Position numbers and translations under genes: made by a program. 57,146 nucleotides of DNA from Chroococcidiopsidaceae cyanobacterium CP_BM_ER_R8_30 (GTDB lineage Bacteria > Cyanobacteriota > Cyanobacteriia > Cyanobacteriales > Chroococcidiopsidaceae), in the NCBI GenBank assembly GCA_019244235.1, contig JAFASY010000180.1, positions 1 through 57,146 of the forward strand, read 5' to 3'. This document shows, one piece after another, positions 18,480 to 27,600 of this stretch. How positions within the stretch are numbered: the stretch's first letter is position 1; each line of letters opens with the position of its first letter. The notes under the pieces were generated by a model that ran no database searches, was not told the origin of the DNA, and saw nothing but the letters and a program-made list of their open reading frames with translations.

Positions 18480-18983
18480 ATGGCACAGAATTTTCAACAG
18501 CCATCATTGAATTTGTCTCATATAGACGATCAGGGGCAAGCCCAGATGGTCGATGTATCTGCCAAACAGCCAACTATCCGCCAAGCAGTCGCAGCTGCCA
18601 GAGTACGAATGCTGCCAGAGACTTTCGCCGTGATTCAAGCAGGAAATGCCCCCAAAGGCGATGTATTGGGAACCGCAAGGCTCGCTGGAATTATGGCAGC
18701 TAAGCAAACTGCTCAGTTGATTCCCCTTTGTCATCCCTTACCTATCCATAAAGTAGAGATTCAGCTAATTCCCGATCCCCAGCTACCCGGTTATCAGATA
18801 CGAGGAGAGGTCGTCACCAAAGCTGAGACAGGTGTTGAAATGGAGGCGCTGACAGCTGTTTCTGTAGCAGCACTTACTCTCTACGACATGGCAAAAGCCT
18901 TGGAAAAATCGATCCAGATTGAGTCGATTCACTTGTTGAGTAAGACGGGTGGCAAGTCAGGAGACTATAGAAAATCAGAATAA
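18480..18983 (+). CDS. moaC: Cyclic pyranopterin monophosphate synthase
   Basis: MoaC, 167 aa, acts with MoaA in the first step of molybdenum cofactor synthesis, turning the cyclo-dihydro-GTP intermediate into cyclic pyranopterin monophosphate. Typical motifs are [28 protein letters not shown] (active-site His), [20 protein letters not shown] and the closing [11 protein letters not shown]. The ATG at 18480 has GAGAGGAA close upstream. Its last nine bases overlap the end of the convergent rpoN gene. No other moa gene is in the window. Confidence 0.96.
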   Translation: MAQNFQQPSLNLSHIDDQGQAQMVDVSAKQPTIRQAVAAARVRMLPETFAVIQAGNAPKGDVLGTARLAGIMAAKQTAQLIPLCHPLPIHKVEIQLIPDPQLPGYQIRGEVVTKAETGVEMEALTAVSVAALTLYDMAKALEKSIQIESIHLLSKTGGKSGDYRKSE

Positions 18984-20315
18984 GTTACTAATTTTGCGCT
19001 GATGAGATGAGTCAATTCCAGCTAATTGACGGTACTTCATGACAGTGCGACGGGCGATCGCTAATCTATATCTCAAGTTCAACAACTGAGCCAGTTGGTC
19101 ATCACTGTAGGGGTTGGTCGGAGATTCTTCAGCCACTAGTTGGACGATCAAGTGTTGAACTTCTTGAGGAGTATGACCTCCGACACTGGCTGGGGAGCAG
19201 AGCGCTTGTAGAGGGATCGTTTGAGTTGGATTTTCCGCAATTAGTAGGTAGCGCTCCCGCACGATGCGGCTAATGGTGGCATTGGATAGTCCAACCATTT
19301 GAGCGATTAACTGTTGTGGGGAGGGAACTAAATCAACGGGATTGCGACTAGCAAGAAATGCCTGTTGGCGATCGACTAAAAACTCTCCCACTTTAATTAA
19401 ATTTTCCTGCCATTGGTTGAGAGCAGTTAGTAAGTTCTGTGCTTTTTGAAGGAGCGCCTCCAATCGTTGTCGTTCTCTAGAATTACGTTTTGACTGGCTA
19501 AGAAGTGAAACGGTTTCCTCATTCAAACAAAAATCCTGGCTGACTTCATAGGCAAGAGAAACCTGCCACTGGTTTGAGTCCAAATGGGTTCTCAAATCAG
19601 GTGTAACAATCGCCGCCGGATGATGACTGAAGTGCCGTCCAGGTCGAGGTTCTAAAGCTTGGATCTGCTGAATCGCTGTTTCTAGGGTCGGCAGATCAAC
19701 AGTGTGAGGCAACTGCTTCAATAACGCCTCTTGATGCTGTCGTGCATCTGGTGTAGTGCCAATACAATCAGCAATGTCTTCCAGATAATTTTCAATTAAC
19801 AAGCGGACTAGACTATCCGGAGGAGCTTGGAGTTGAAGCAGCAAACATTCCTGCAGCGATCGTGCCCCAATTCCTGGTGGATCGAGACGTTGCAGATAGG
19901 GAATCATTGCTTCTAAGTCTGCTGCGCTCCAGATGCTTGCTTGTGCCCATACTTCGGGTGTTTCTTCTAGATAACCAGATGGGGAAAGCCAGCGAGTCAG
20001 GTCTATCAATGCCTCTCGTTGTCGGCGCGGTAAATCTAAGACGCCAATTTGTCCCCGTAAATGCTCCTGTAAGTTAGGTTCGGCGGAAATGGGATTGTAC
20101 CAATCTGGCAAAACGTCTTCCAGCAGGGCTTCTCGCTTTTGACCACGACGGATTAAAAATGGATTATTATCAGCTTCCTGCTGCAACTGCTCTCGAATCT
20201 GACGATGATTCAATGGCAGCAATTCTACAAGATGACGCAAAGTCGGATAAAGAACCGCTTGCGTTGCCAAATGCGTTTCGATCGCAGGGGTTGATGTCAG
20301 GGAAGGGCTGTTCAT
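18975..20315 (-). CDS. rpoN: RNA polymerase sigma-54 factor
   Basis: 446 aa with the full sigma-54 layout. Region I is the N-terminal helix pair around [21 protein letters not shown], ending DNNPFL. A short acidic region II follows, ahead of the core-binding domain ([10 protein letters not shown] ... [19 protein letters not shown], the usual RLDPPGVGARxLxECL motif). The HTH region lies about 340-375, and the RpoN box ARRTVMKYR sits at 421-429, where it reads the -24 promoter element. Cyanobacteria are normally described as using only sigma-70-type factors. The ATG overlaps the stop of the upstream activator gene by 4 bp (ATGA), so translation is coupled. A HIP1 octamer lies inside the gene (19054-19061). 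Confidence 0.93.
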   Translation of the reverse strand: MNSPSLTSTPAIETHLATQAVLYPTLRHLVELLPLNHRQIREQLQQEADNNPFLIRRGQKREALLEDVLPDWYNPISAEPNLQEHLRGQIGVLDLPRRQREALIDLTRWLSPSGYLEETPEVWAQASIWSAADLEAMIPYLQRLDPPGIGARSLQECLLLQLQAPPDSLVRLLIENYLEDIADCIGTTPDARQHQEALLKQLPHTVDLPTLETAIQQIQALEPRPGRHFSHHPAAIVTPDLRTHLDSNQWQVSLAYEVSQDFCLNEETVSLLSQSKRNSRERQRLEALLQKAQNLLTALNQWQENLIKVGEFLVDRQQAFLASRNPVDLVPSPQQLIAQMVGLSNATISRIVRERYLLIAENPTQTIPLQALCSPASVGGHTPQEVQHLIVQLVAEESPTNPYSDDQLAQLLNLRYRLAIARRTVMKYRQLAGIDSSHQRKISNLF

Positions 20316-21481
20316 GCTTCACTCTTTTGGCTTAAGATCAAATGCTCTGGCAGAATGGTTCGTCCACCAGAGAGGACAGCGGCACGTTCTAGGGTGTTCT
20401 GCAACTCCCGCACATTGCCAGGAAAGGAATAATGTTGCAGTTTCTCCATAGCAGTGCGAGTGAGTGCCAGTTGCTTTAGCCCTCGTCGTGCCGCGATCGT
20501 ACTCAAAAAGTGCTGCGTGAGTTGTTCTAAGTCCTCGGGACGATCGCGTAGAGGTGGCAGTTCAATTCGCACGACGTTCAAACGGTAAAATAAATCTTCG
20601 CGAAATTGATGGTGTTGCACCAGCTGCTCCAGATTGCGATTCGTTGCGGCAATCATGCGGACATCAACGGTTCGCGTTTGATTGCTGCCCAACCGTTCAA
20701 ACGAGCGATCTTGCAACACTCGTAATAGCTTTCCTTGAATCACTGGACTCAGTTCACCGATTTCATCCAAAAACATCGTGCCGCCATTTGCCTGTTCAAA
20801 CCGTCCAATTCGGAGATGATTGGCACCCGTAAACGCGCCCTTTTCATGCCCAAATAACTCTGCCTCCAGCAAATGTTCGGGTAGTGCTGCACAGTTGACT
20901 TTAATTAAGGGTGCTTTACCGCGAGGACTGGCAGCATGAAGTGTGGCAGCCACCAATTCCTTACCCGTTCCCGATTCGCCCGTAATCAGGACAGTGGTAT
21001 CCGCAGGCGCAACCCGACCAATCAGTTTGAACACAGATTGCATTGCGGGAGAGCGTCCCAATAATTCTTCCTGTCCTGCTGCAATCGTCGCTCCTACCTG
21101 GTAAGCTGCCTCCTGATGGTGAGCTAATGCTTTTTCCGTCAACTGGACCAGTTCTTCTAAATCAAATGGCTTAGTGAGATAGTCGTAAGCTCCCAACTGC
21201 ATCGCTTCGATCGCTGTACGACTGGTTCCATACGCCGTCATCACAATCACTGGTAATTCAAATAGTTTCTGATTGAGTTGCTTTAGAACCGTCATACCTT
21301 GAGTTTTGGGCATTTTTAGATCTAAGAAAGCAAGATCAAGACGGGTTGCATCATCTTGCAGCACCTTCAATCCCTGTTCCCCATCAATCGCCTCCACCAC
21401 ATCATGCCCTTCACTGCGTAGAATCTGGGTGATCGCCTGTCGCAGTGGTTTTTCATCGTCAATGATTAATATCTTTGCCAT
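20312..21481 (-). CDS. Sigma-54-dependent response regulator lacking a DNA-binding domain
   Basis: 389 aa, NtrC type. The receiver domain (1-120) has the phosphorylation site Asp54 in AFLDLKMP. The AAA+ domain (about 140-380) has Walker A GESGTGKE (168-175), the sigma-54-contact loop GAFTGA (215-220), Walker B GGTMFLDE and the arginine-finger region FREDLFYRLN. It ends 15 residues after GGRTILPEH, so the usual Fis-type helix-turn-helix (about 60 residues) is absent. Such activators, as described for Helicobacter FlgR, work from solution and need no upstream site. It is the middle gene of the kinase-activator-rpoN operon, 16 bp after the kinase. Confidence 0.93.
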   Translation of the reverse strand: MAKILIIDDEKPLRQAITQILRSEGHDVVEAIDGEQGLKVLQDDATRLDLAFLDLKMPKTQGMTVLKQLNQKLFELPVIVMTAYGTSRTAIEAMQLGAYDYLTKPFDLEELVQLTEKALAHHQEAAYQVGATIAAGQEELLGRSPAMQSVFKLIGRVAPADTTVLITGESGTGKELVAATLHAASPRGKAPLIKVNCAALPEHLLEAELFGHEKGAFTGANHLRIGRFEQANGGTMFLDEIGELSPVIQGKLLRVLQDRSFERLGSNQTRTVDVRMIAATNRNLEQLVQHHQFREDLFYRLNVVRIELPPLRDRPEDLEQLTQHFLSTIAARRGLKQLALTRTAMEKLQHYSFPGNVRELQNTLERAAVLSGGRTILPEHLILSQKSEA

Positions 21482-21497
21482 ATTTAGGAGTTTTGAA

Positions 21498-22985
21498 TTA
21501 TGAGTTTTGAGTATCAGGATGTTGCTTGAAGTGATTTAATTCGATTGGAAGATGAATGCTGAAACGGGTATTTCCCGGTTGGGAATACACATCAATATGA
21601 CCTCCATTACGAGTGACAATTTCATGGCTAATTGCCAATCCTAAGCCAGTTCCATCGGTTTTGGTGGAATAGAATGGGTCAAAGATATGTTTGCGATCGT
21701 GATTAGACAATCCTGGTCCCCGATCGTCTACCCAGGCAATGAACCAGTTCTGGTTTTCAGTATCTTTGGTCTGTTCCACACCTACTCTTACTGGTGTTCC
21801 ACTTGGACTTGCCTGAATCGCATTCAAGATCAAATTGACCATCACCTGCCCTAACTCCCGTCGCCGCAGCGGTACTTCTAGCAGCGAGGTAGCAGGCGTT
21901 ACATAGACCAGTTGCACATCCTGTTCTTCTGCTTTCAGCCGCAAGAGCGCCACAGATTCTTGAACAATCGCCTCGAATGAAGTAATGGAGAGCGCTTCCT
22001 GTTGCTGGTTCTGGTCAAAGTACAACAAACGTTGGACTAAATGTTCGAGCCGATCAACTTGCTCAATCAAGCTGGCGCTCGGCAGATCGGTAATTCCCTG
22101 CTTTTGGAGTTGGCGATCGGTGTATTGCAAATTCAGGCGGATGCTGGCAAGCGGATTACGGATTTCGTGAGCCACTCCAGCCACCAGTTGTCCCAATCCC
22201 GCTAACCGTTCCACACGATGGAGCCGTTGCTCTAACTTCTGTCGGCGTGATTGCATCGTATTAATCGCCGCTCCCAAAACCCCCATCTCCGCAGGCAGCA
22301 AGGGGATTTGTGCGGCTGGGTTTGCCTCCATTGCCTGAATGCTTTGCCGAAGTTGCTGAACGCCCCGTTGTAGTTGTAGCGCGATCGCGAAGGTCCACAC
22401 TCCCACAACCAAAATGCCAACTACCACCAATCCACTCAGGATCTTCTGCGGTCCATCTTTCGTTTGGGGCATCCGCTTCATAGTCCAAACCGCGCCCCAT
22501 AAGGGTAACGGCTCTGCCCGTAGCACTAAAATATCTAACCGCGGGTGTAGCACCAATTCTTGAGGGGTTCCCTGGCTAGTTGCTCGTCGAGACAGTTGCA
22601 AGATTTCATCTCGCTCAGCCGGAGGAATATCAGTTTTGGGAATGGGTCCGCCATGCGTGGGAAAGGCATATCCCAGCAGGCGATCCTGTTGGAGTAGGTA
22701 AAAGCCACCCTCCACGCGAGGAAAATTGCCTAACGCTTCAGTCGATAGTTCTCGCAGGCGGACATCCAGTTGGGCTGATATGCCGCTTTGATTCAAGTGC
22801 GACTCCCAATATAGTTTGATCAAGCGGGTGTTGGCACTGGCAAGTTCCCGTTGATTTCGGGCAACTACCGATCCCTCCAGACTCTCGATCAGTTGAAACA
22901 CAAGCCAGACAGCCAATCCTCCCAAACAGAGGAACAGCACTGCCAGAATCGTGAGTTGTCGTTGCAGGCTCCAGCGTTTCCGCAT
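21498..22985 (-). CDS. Membrane sensor histidine kinase of the sigma-54 operon
   Basis: 495 aa from the ATG at 22985. Two membrane helices (about 12-33 and 184-204) enclose a roughly 150-residue periplasmic sensor domain that I do not recognise. A HAMP-like linker, HisKA with His273 in AGVAHEIRNPLASIR, and a HATPase_c domain ([13 protein letters not shown]) follow. The HisKA style (HEIRNPL) is that of NtrB/ZraS/AtoS kinases, which pair with sigma-54 activators. It presumably phosphorylates Asp54 of the next gene product. A -24/-12 promoter lies 24 bp upstream of the predicted transcript start-to-ATG interval. HIP1 sits at 22381-22388. Confidence 0.93.
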   Translation of the reverse strand: MRKRWSLQRQLTILAVLFLCLGGLAVWLVFQLIESLEGSVVARNQRELASANTRLIKLYWESHLNQSGISAQLDVRLRELSTEALGNFPRVEGGFYLLQQDRLLGYAFPTHGGPIPKTDIPPAERDEILQLSRRATSQGTPQELVLHPRLDILVLRAEPLPLWGAVWTMKRMPQTKDGPQKILSGLVVVGILVVGVWTFAIALQLQRGVQQLRQSIQAMEANPAAQIPLLPAEMGVLGAAINTMQSRRQKLEQRLHRVERLAGLGQLVAGVAHEIRNPLASIRLNLQYTDRQLQKQGITDLPSASLIEQVDRLEHLVQRLLYFDQNQQQEALSITSFEAIVQESVALLRLKAEEQDVQLVYVTPATSLLEVPLRRRELGQVMVNLILNAIQASPSGTPVRVGVEQTKDTENQNWFIAWVDDRGPGLSNHDRKHIFDPFYSTKTDGTGLGLAISHEIVTRNGGHIDVYSQPGNTRFSIHLPIELNHFKQHPDTQNS

Positions 22986-23019
22986 GATGTATTGGGATGC
23001 AGTCAATTGATATTGATGG

Positions 23020-23035
23020 TGCAAATGTCATGCCA
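23020..23035 (-). promoter_or_regulatory. Sigma-54 (-24/-12) promoter for the kinase-activator-rpoN operon
   Basis: On the minus strand the sequence reads TGGCATGACATTTGCA. It matches the -24/-12 consensus TGGCACGnnnnTTGCW at every defined position except T for C at the sixth base, with the exact 10-bp gap between GG and GC. It predicts transcription starting near 23009, giving a 24-nt leader to the kinase ATG at 22985. Because rpoN is in this operon, the module would drive its own expression. Confidence 0.85.
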
Positions 23036-23076
23036 ACGTTAGTATTCACGATTCATCTGCAATCCACCTGTATCTT

Positions 23077-23092
23077 TGGCATGATTTTTGCA
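23077..23092 (+). promoter_or_regulatory. Sigma-54 (-24/-12) promoter for the divergent membrane protein gene
   Basis: The plus strand reads TGGCATGATTTTTGCA, the same consensus match and spacing as the opposing promoter and identical to it in the first eight bases. Predicted start near 23103, leaving about 46 nt to the ATG at 23149. The two promoters face outward with 41 bp between them, leaving little room for enhancer sites, which suits an activator without a DNA-binding domain. Confidence 0.85.
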
Positions 23093-23148
23093 CTCTTACT
23101 ATCCAGTTCACGCAGGTCTTGAATTTAGTCGTTGTCCAGAGGTTAACG

Positions 23149-24093
23149 ATGCAGCCAACAAATGATTTCATTTCTGCCCAAGTTGCTCAGGAACTCCTAG
23201 CATTAGCATCCCATCTGGAGACCCAAAAACATCAAACCTATGTTCCGCTTGAGTTAATGCAGGCAGCAACTGAGGCAGGAATCTCTGTTGATACTCTGCA
23301 AGAGGCACTTCACCAGATGCAAGTTCGACAGGCTCAACAACAAGCCCGTCATCACCAATTGCGCTTGGTTCTGAGCAGTGGTTTGGCTGGAGTGGCAATC
23401 TCACTGTTAGGAGTTGGGGTATATGCAAAGCTGAATCAGCAACCCAGTCCAATTCCTCAATTTGCAGCAGATGCTGCCCCCAATCCGAATGAACTGATCG
23501 CCAATTCTCCAACTTCTGATGGTTATACGGCAACCTATACAGGCATTGTCCAACAATATCTCCTGAATCCTGAAGGTCAGGTGGATGGGTTACTGCTCAA
23601 AAATGGACTTCAGGCAAAAGTTCCACCCCATCTCAGCCAGGTATTAACGAATCTGGTGCACCCTGGAACTGAAATTAGCTTCAGCGGAACGCCTGGAACA
23701 CCATCTCGCTTTGGACAGGAAATTCGCACCCTCCAGATTGTTAACCGTCAAACCCAGCAATCGCTCTCCGTTCAGCCCCCGATCGCTCCTCCGCTCCCAC
23801 CGCTAGGTTCCAGCAACTATACTAACCTGTCTGCTGAAGGAACCGTTCAACACTGGCTAGTTGGACATCGAGGAGAACTCAATGGAGCAGTACTAGCATC
23901 GGGTGTACAAATCAAATTCGCTCCTCCAGTTGGTGAACAATTGCTCCCACTGATTCTGGGAAACGACACCATTCAAGTTCAAGGGTTTGGCGAGCGCAGT
24001 TCTTATGGCGAAGTGATTGAGGCAACCATGTTAAGCATCAATAGACAAACTGTACCAGTATCGCCTCCTAAAAAGCTCTCTAAGGAGAACTGA
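23149..24093 (+). CDS. Membrane-anchored protein with two OB-like repeats (likely sigma-54 target)
   Basis: 314 aa from the ATG at 23149, which has AGAGG upstream; the frame is open 10 codons further to a TTG. The helical cytoplasmic N-terminus (1-70) is followed by one membrane helix (about 71-94) and a linker. Two similar periplasmic domains come next: GIVQQYLLNPEGQVDGLLLKN (from about 126) and GTVQHWLVGHRGELNGAVLAS (from about 228). Each continues as a short beta-rich module resembling the small OB-fold envelope domains. Function is unknown. Its placement opposite the kinase operon, behind a matching promoter, suggests it is the output, or a feedback partner, of the signal the kinase senses. 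Confidence 0.75.
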   Translation: MQPTNDFISAQVAQELLALASHLETQKHQTYVPLELMQAATEAGISVDTLQEALHQMQVRQAQQQARHHQLRLVLSSGLAGVAISLLGVGVYAKLNQQPSPIPQFAADAAPNPNELIANSPTSDGYTATYTGIVQQYLLNPEGQVDGLLLKNGLQAKVPPHLSQVLTNLVHPGTEISFSGTPGTPSRFGQEIRTLQIVNRQTQQSLSVQPPIAPPLPPLGSSNYTNLSAEGTVQHWLVGHRGELNGAVLASGVQIKFAPPVGEQLLPLILGNDTIQVQGFGERSSYGEVIEATMLSINRQTVPVSPPKKLSKEN

Positions 24094-24118
24094 AACCTGG
24101 CTTTAGCTTGGCATTTAG

Positions 24119-24289
24119 ATGAAACAGAAATTAGTCCGATTAATCGACAAAATTCTCTTACGGAAAGGTTCTTTGATTGAAACCGTCTATGACCAGTTAA
24201 AGAACATGGTTGTGTTGCAAAAAGTTGTTGAGGACAGAAAATTCCTAGCCAAACATTTGTATCAACAAAAGATGCACCGCTCATTCTAA
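24119..24289 (+). pseudogene. IS982-like transposase C-terminal remnant
   Basis: A 56-codon frame starting MKQKLVRLIDKILLRKGSLIETVYDQLKN. This is close to the DKLLLRKRxxIETVxDQLKN motif near the end of IS982-family transposases. The usual following LEHTRHRS is replaced by an unrelated sequence. There is no terminal repeat or N-terminal domain, so it is a dead fragment 25 bp after the sigma-54 target gene. It marks past insertion activity at the edge of the module. Confidence 0.6.
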
Positions 24290-24505
24290 ACAGTGACTGT
24301 AAATTTTCTCACGACTAAGCACACCATCTACCTGAATGGGATTTTCTGTTAATTTATCAATTATATCTTTTTGGGGAGGTGCTTTTTTCTAAATCAAAAC
24401 AATTACGTGGATATCATCTCCTTCTCTAAATTCTTGTTTGTACTCATCAGGGAGCCGAATTAAACCGTTTTGAATTCTTGCCTTAAACTCTAAAGCCTCT
24501 AGCAT
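24281..24505 (-). pseudogene. AbrB/antitoxin-like small gene broken by a nonsense codon
   Basis: The frame begins MLEALEFKARIQNGLIRLPDEY, the usual start of a common small cyanobacterial antitoxin-like family. It is interrupted by TAG at 24389-24391, after 38 codons. Beyond the stop the same frame continues KKAPPQKDIIDKLTENPIQVDG...LSREKIYS, which is the family's normal C-terminal half. So a single base change has truncated it. The open frame upstream of 24505 does not look like this family. No toxin gene lies next to it. The 3' end meets the transposase remnant. Confidence 0.65.
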
Positions 24506-24636
24506 TTTAATCTCTCTTATATAGGAAGATAATTCAATCTTAGTCCTATCTCCTGCCTGACTATAAACATAAAGCGGGACAGTTAGACTAAGCTCTAAAC
24601 CAGCACAGTAACTAGTATTCCAAGTCAGGGTTGACA

Positions 24637-27600
24637 TCACCTACCACTGCGTCTTTTCCTATCTGGTTGCCCTCTCAAGGGCAAAACGTTACTTTCTGCC
24701 ACGGCTGTGTCGAACTCCACTGCACCTAGAGCTTTTAGCGTAGCTTTCTGAGCTGCGGTTAAACCTGTAACACCAGTGATGTTCATCCCCTCATAAGGTC
24801 TGGGGGGTTGCAACGTTAGTAGACACTTGCCACTCTCCACATCCCACTGCTTAATCGTCCCATCTAGGCTGCTACTAAAGAGAGTCCCCCCTTGAGGATG
24901 AAAAACCACTGACGAAATCATTCCCGTATGCCCTCGCAACGTTTTCAAGGTTTGTCCCGTACTCATTGACCACAACTTCACCAAGAAGTCGTCACTGCCA
25001 CTGGCGAGAATTTGACCATCTGGGCTGAAGGCAACTGAACTGACAAGACCATGATGACCCAGTAGCGTTGTTAGACAGGACCCGGTTGAGACATCCCACA
25101 ACTTCACACTAGAGTCAATGCTGCCACTGGCTAGCAGCTGACCCTGAGGACTGAAGGCGACGGACACGACTTGAGCGTTATGACCCAGTAATGTCTGTAA
25201 GCAGCTCCCTGTTTCCACATCCCACAACTTTATACTGGTATCATGACTCCCGCTGGCTAGTAGCTGACCATCGGGACTGAAGGTAACTGATTGAACCCAG
25301 TTGGTATGTCCTGACAGAGTGTTGAGGCATTGACCAGTGCTGCACACCCATAATTTGACGGTTTGGTCAATACTAGCTGTTGCCAGGAGTTGATCGTTGG
25401 GACTAAAGGCAATGATTCGGATGGGATGAGTGTGTCCGCGCAAAGTTATGTTGCACTCCCCAGTACTAACCGCACACAGCCTCACAGTACAATCATCGCT
25501 ACTACTCGCTAACAGGCGACCGTTCGAGTTGAAAGTGACTGACTGAATCCGACTGGAATGACCGCTAAAAGTTTTGAACAACCGTTCTTGACTCACTGAC
25601 CATAACCTCACCACAGCATCATCACCGCCACTGGCAAGCAATTGGCCATCAGGACTACAAGCAACGGACCAAACTTGATTGGTATAGCCTTGCAGGGTTT
25701 TCACTAGCCTTCCCGTACTGATATCCCACAACCTGACGCTTTGGTCATCACTGCTGCTAGCAACGGTTTGACCATCAGGACTACAGCTAACATGCCAAAT
25801 TCGATCGGTATGCCCCTGTAACTTTCTTAGGCACTTGCCATTCGAGATGTCCCACACCCTCACCATCCGATCCGCACTGCCGCTAACTAGGATATAAGCC
25901 TGAGGACTGAAGGCAATTGTATGCACCCAGTCGCTATCTCCTTGCAGAGTGGTATAGCATAAGCCAGTTGGGACATGCCAGAGTTTAATGGTTTTGTCAC
26001 TACTGCCACTGGCTAGAATCGTCCCTTCACGGTTGAAGGCAAGTGACCACACCTCTCCGGTGTGTCCCTGTAAGGTCTGGCGGCAAAGACCTTCAGACAC
26101 ATCCCACAACTTCAGACTAGCATCGGAACCGCCACTGGCAAGTGTAGTCCCATCCGGACTGAAGGCAATAGAGCGGACATAACCAGTATGCCCCTCCAGG
26201 ATGCGCAGACCTTCCCCAGTGCGCACATCCCAGAGCCGCACCACCGGGTCGGCACCGCAACTGGCTAGAGTGTGACCGTCAGGGCTGAAGCTGACTGAGA
26301 TGATCGTATTACTATGTCCATGTAAGGTGCTCAAGCACTGACCAGTACGAACATCCCACACCTTCACGGTGGGCTCTTGACTGCCACTAGCCAACTTCGT
26401 CCCGTCCGGACTAAAAGCAACTGCCCAGAGCCAAGTTCCATGGAGGCAGGTCAGTAGTTGTTTGCCATCTACTACTTGCCACAAGCAGAGCTGTCCGCTT
26501 GTGTCACCTGTTGCTAGCAGCTTGCCATCTGGGCTAAAGGCGACTGACAAAATTCCACCTAGAGTTTGGGTAAACACCGAACGAGCTAAATCAGCATTAG
26601 TAAAATTCACATCATGCAGGTTAACGTCCTGCAGGTAGGCTTGCCAAACTGCCAGTTCCGAAAAGTCATAGCTGGTCAAATCAATTTGACATTGCCGCAA
26701 TAAGTTAATCAGATTCCCGGCTCCATAACCAGGTAATGCCGCATAGTCTGTTTGCAGTTTGAAGAGAATTTGCTTCAGCTTAGATTCAATATGCTTATTC
26801 GTTCTTAAGAACCTCTGCAGTTGCGCTACCAGTACCTCCAAAACAACGCGAACTTGACTGGCTCTGACATAGTCTTTTGCCTGGGCTTTAATCAAAGAGT
26901 GGCTCATTAGTAACCCAATTGACTCTGTAGTAATCTCTTGGCAAACCTGTTCGAGCAGCTTCTCAGTCATGTATTCCATCACCGCTGGTTGCTGAGTGAA
27001 GCCAGAGGCGCTGGGCTCAATCAGCGAGCGCCTCTGCAAAGACGCCAGCGCCTCTAGGATTTCTCCAGGGCGAACGTTCGAGACCAAGTCGGCTTGTAAA
27101 TCCGGAAAAGTCACTGGTTCCCGCTCCAGCGCCAGCCAGTACATCACCTCTGTTTCTAAATCTGTTAGGCGCTCGAATTGTCGGTCTAACAAGTTGCGGA
27201 TATCTTGGAAAACTAACGTTCCTTGTGCCAACAATTCCAAGAATCTAGCAACAATACTATCAAATAAGTCGCGAATGGCTGGAGCTACCATCTTTAAGGC
27301 TAGGGGATTCCCGGCATAATGTTCGACCAAAGTTCGCCATTCGGCTTCTGAGGCGACAAACTCACCTCTCGCTTGAAACATCTCCCTGGCTACTGCTATC
27401 GGTAACCCGGCCAAATGTAATGAACGTGCAGGCAATGTCTCACCCGCTCTCACCTCCCAACCCCTGGGCTGCTCGCGACTAGTCAGGAGCAAGCAACTGT
27501 GATGAGCTGTTTCAGCCACACATCTGAGGAGTTGACCATAACCGGAATAGCCTTCGCGGTAGCAACCCGTACTCTCACCACTGCTGAGGATGGTTTCGGC

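Noticed and set aside
18480-18495. TGGCACAGAATTTTCA at the moaC start as a third sigma-54 promoter
   Set aside because: The invariant G of the -12 GC is replaced by T, and the site overlaps the moaC start codon.
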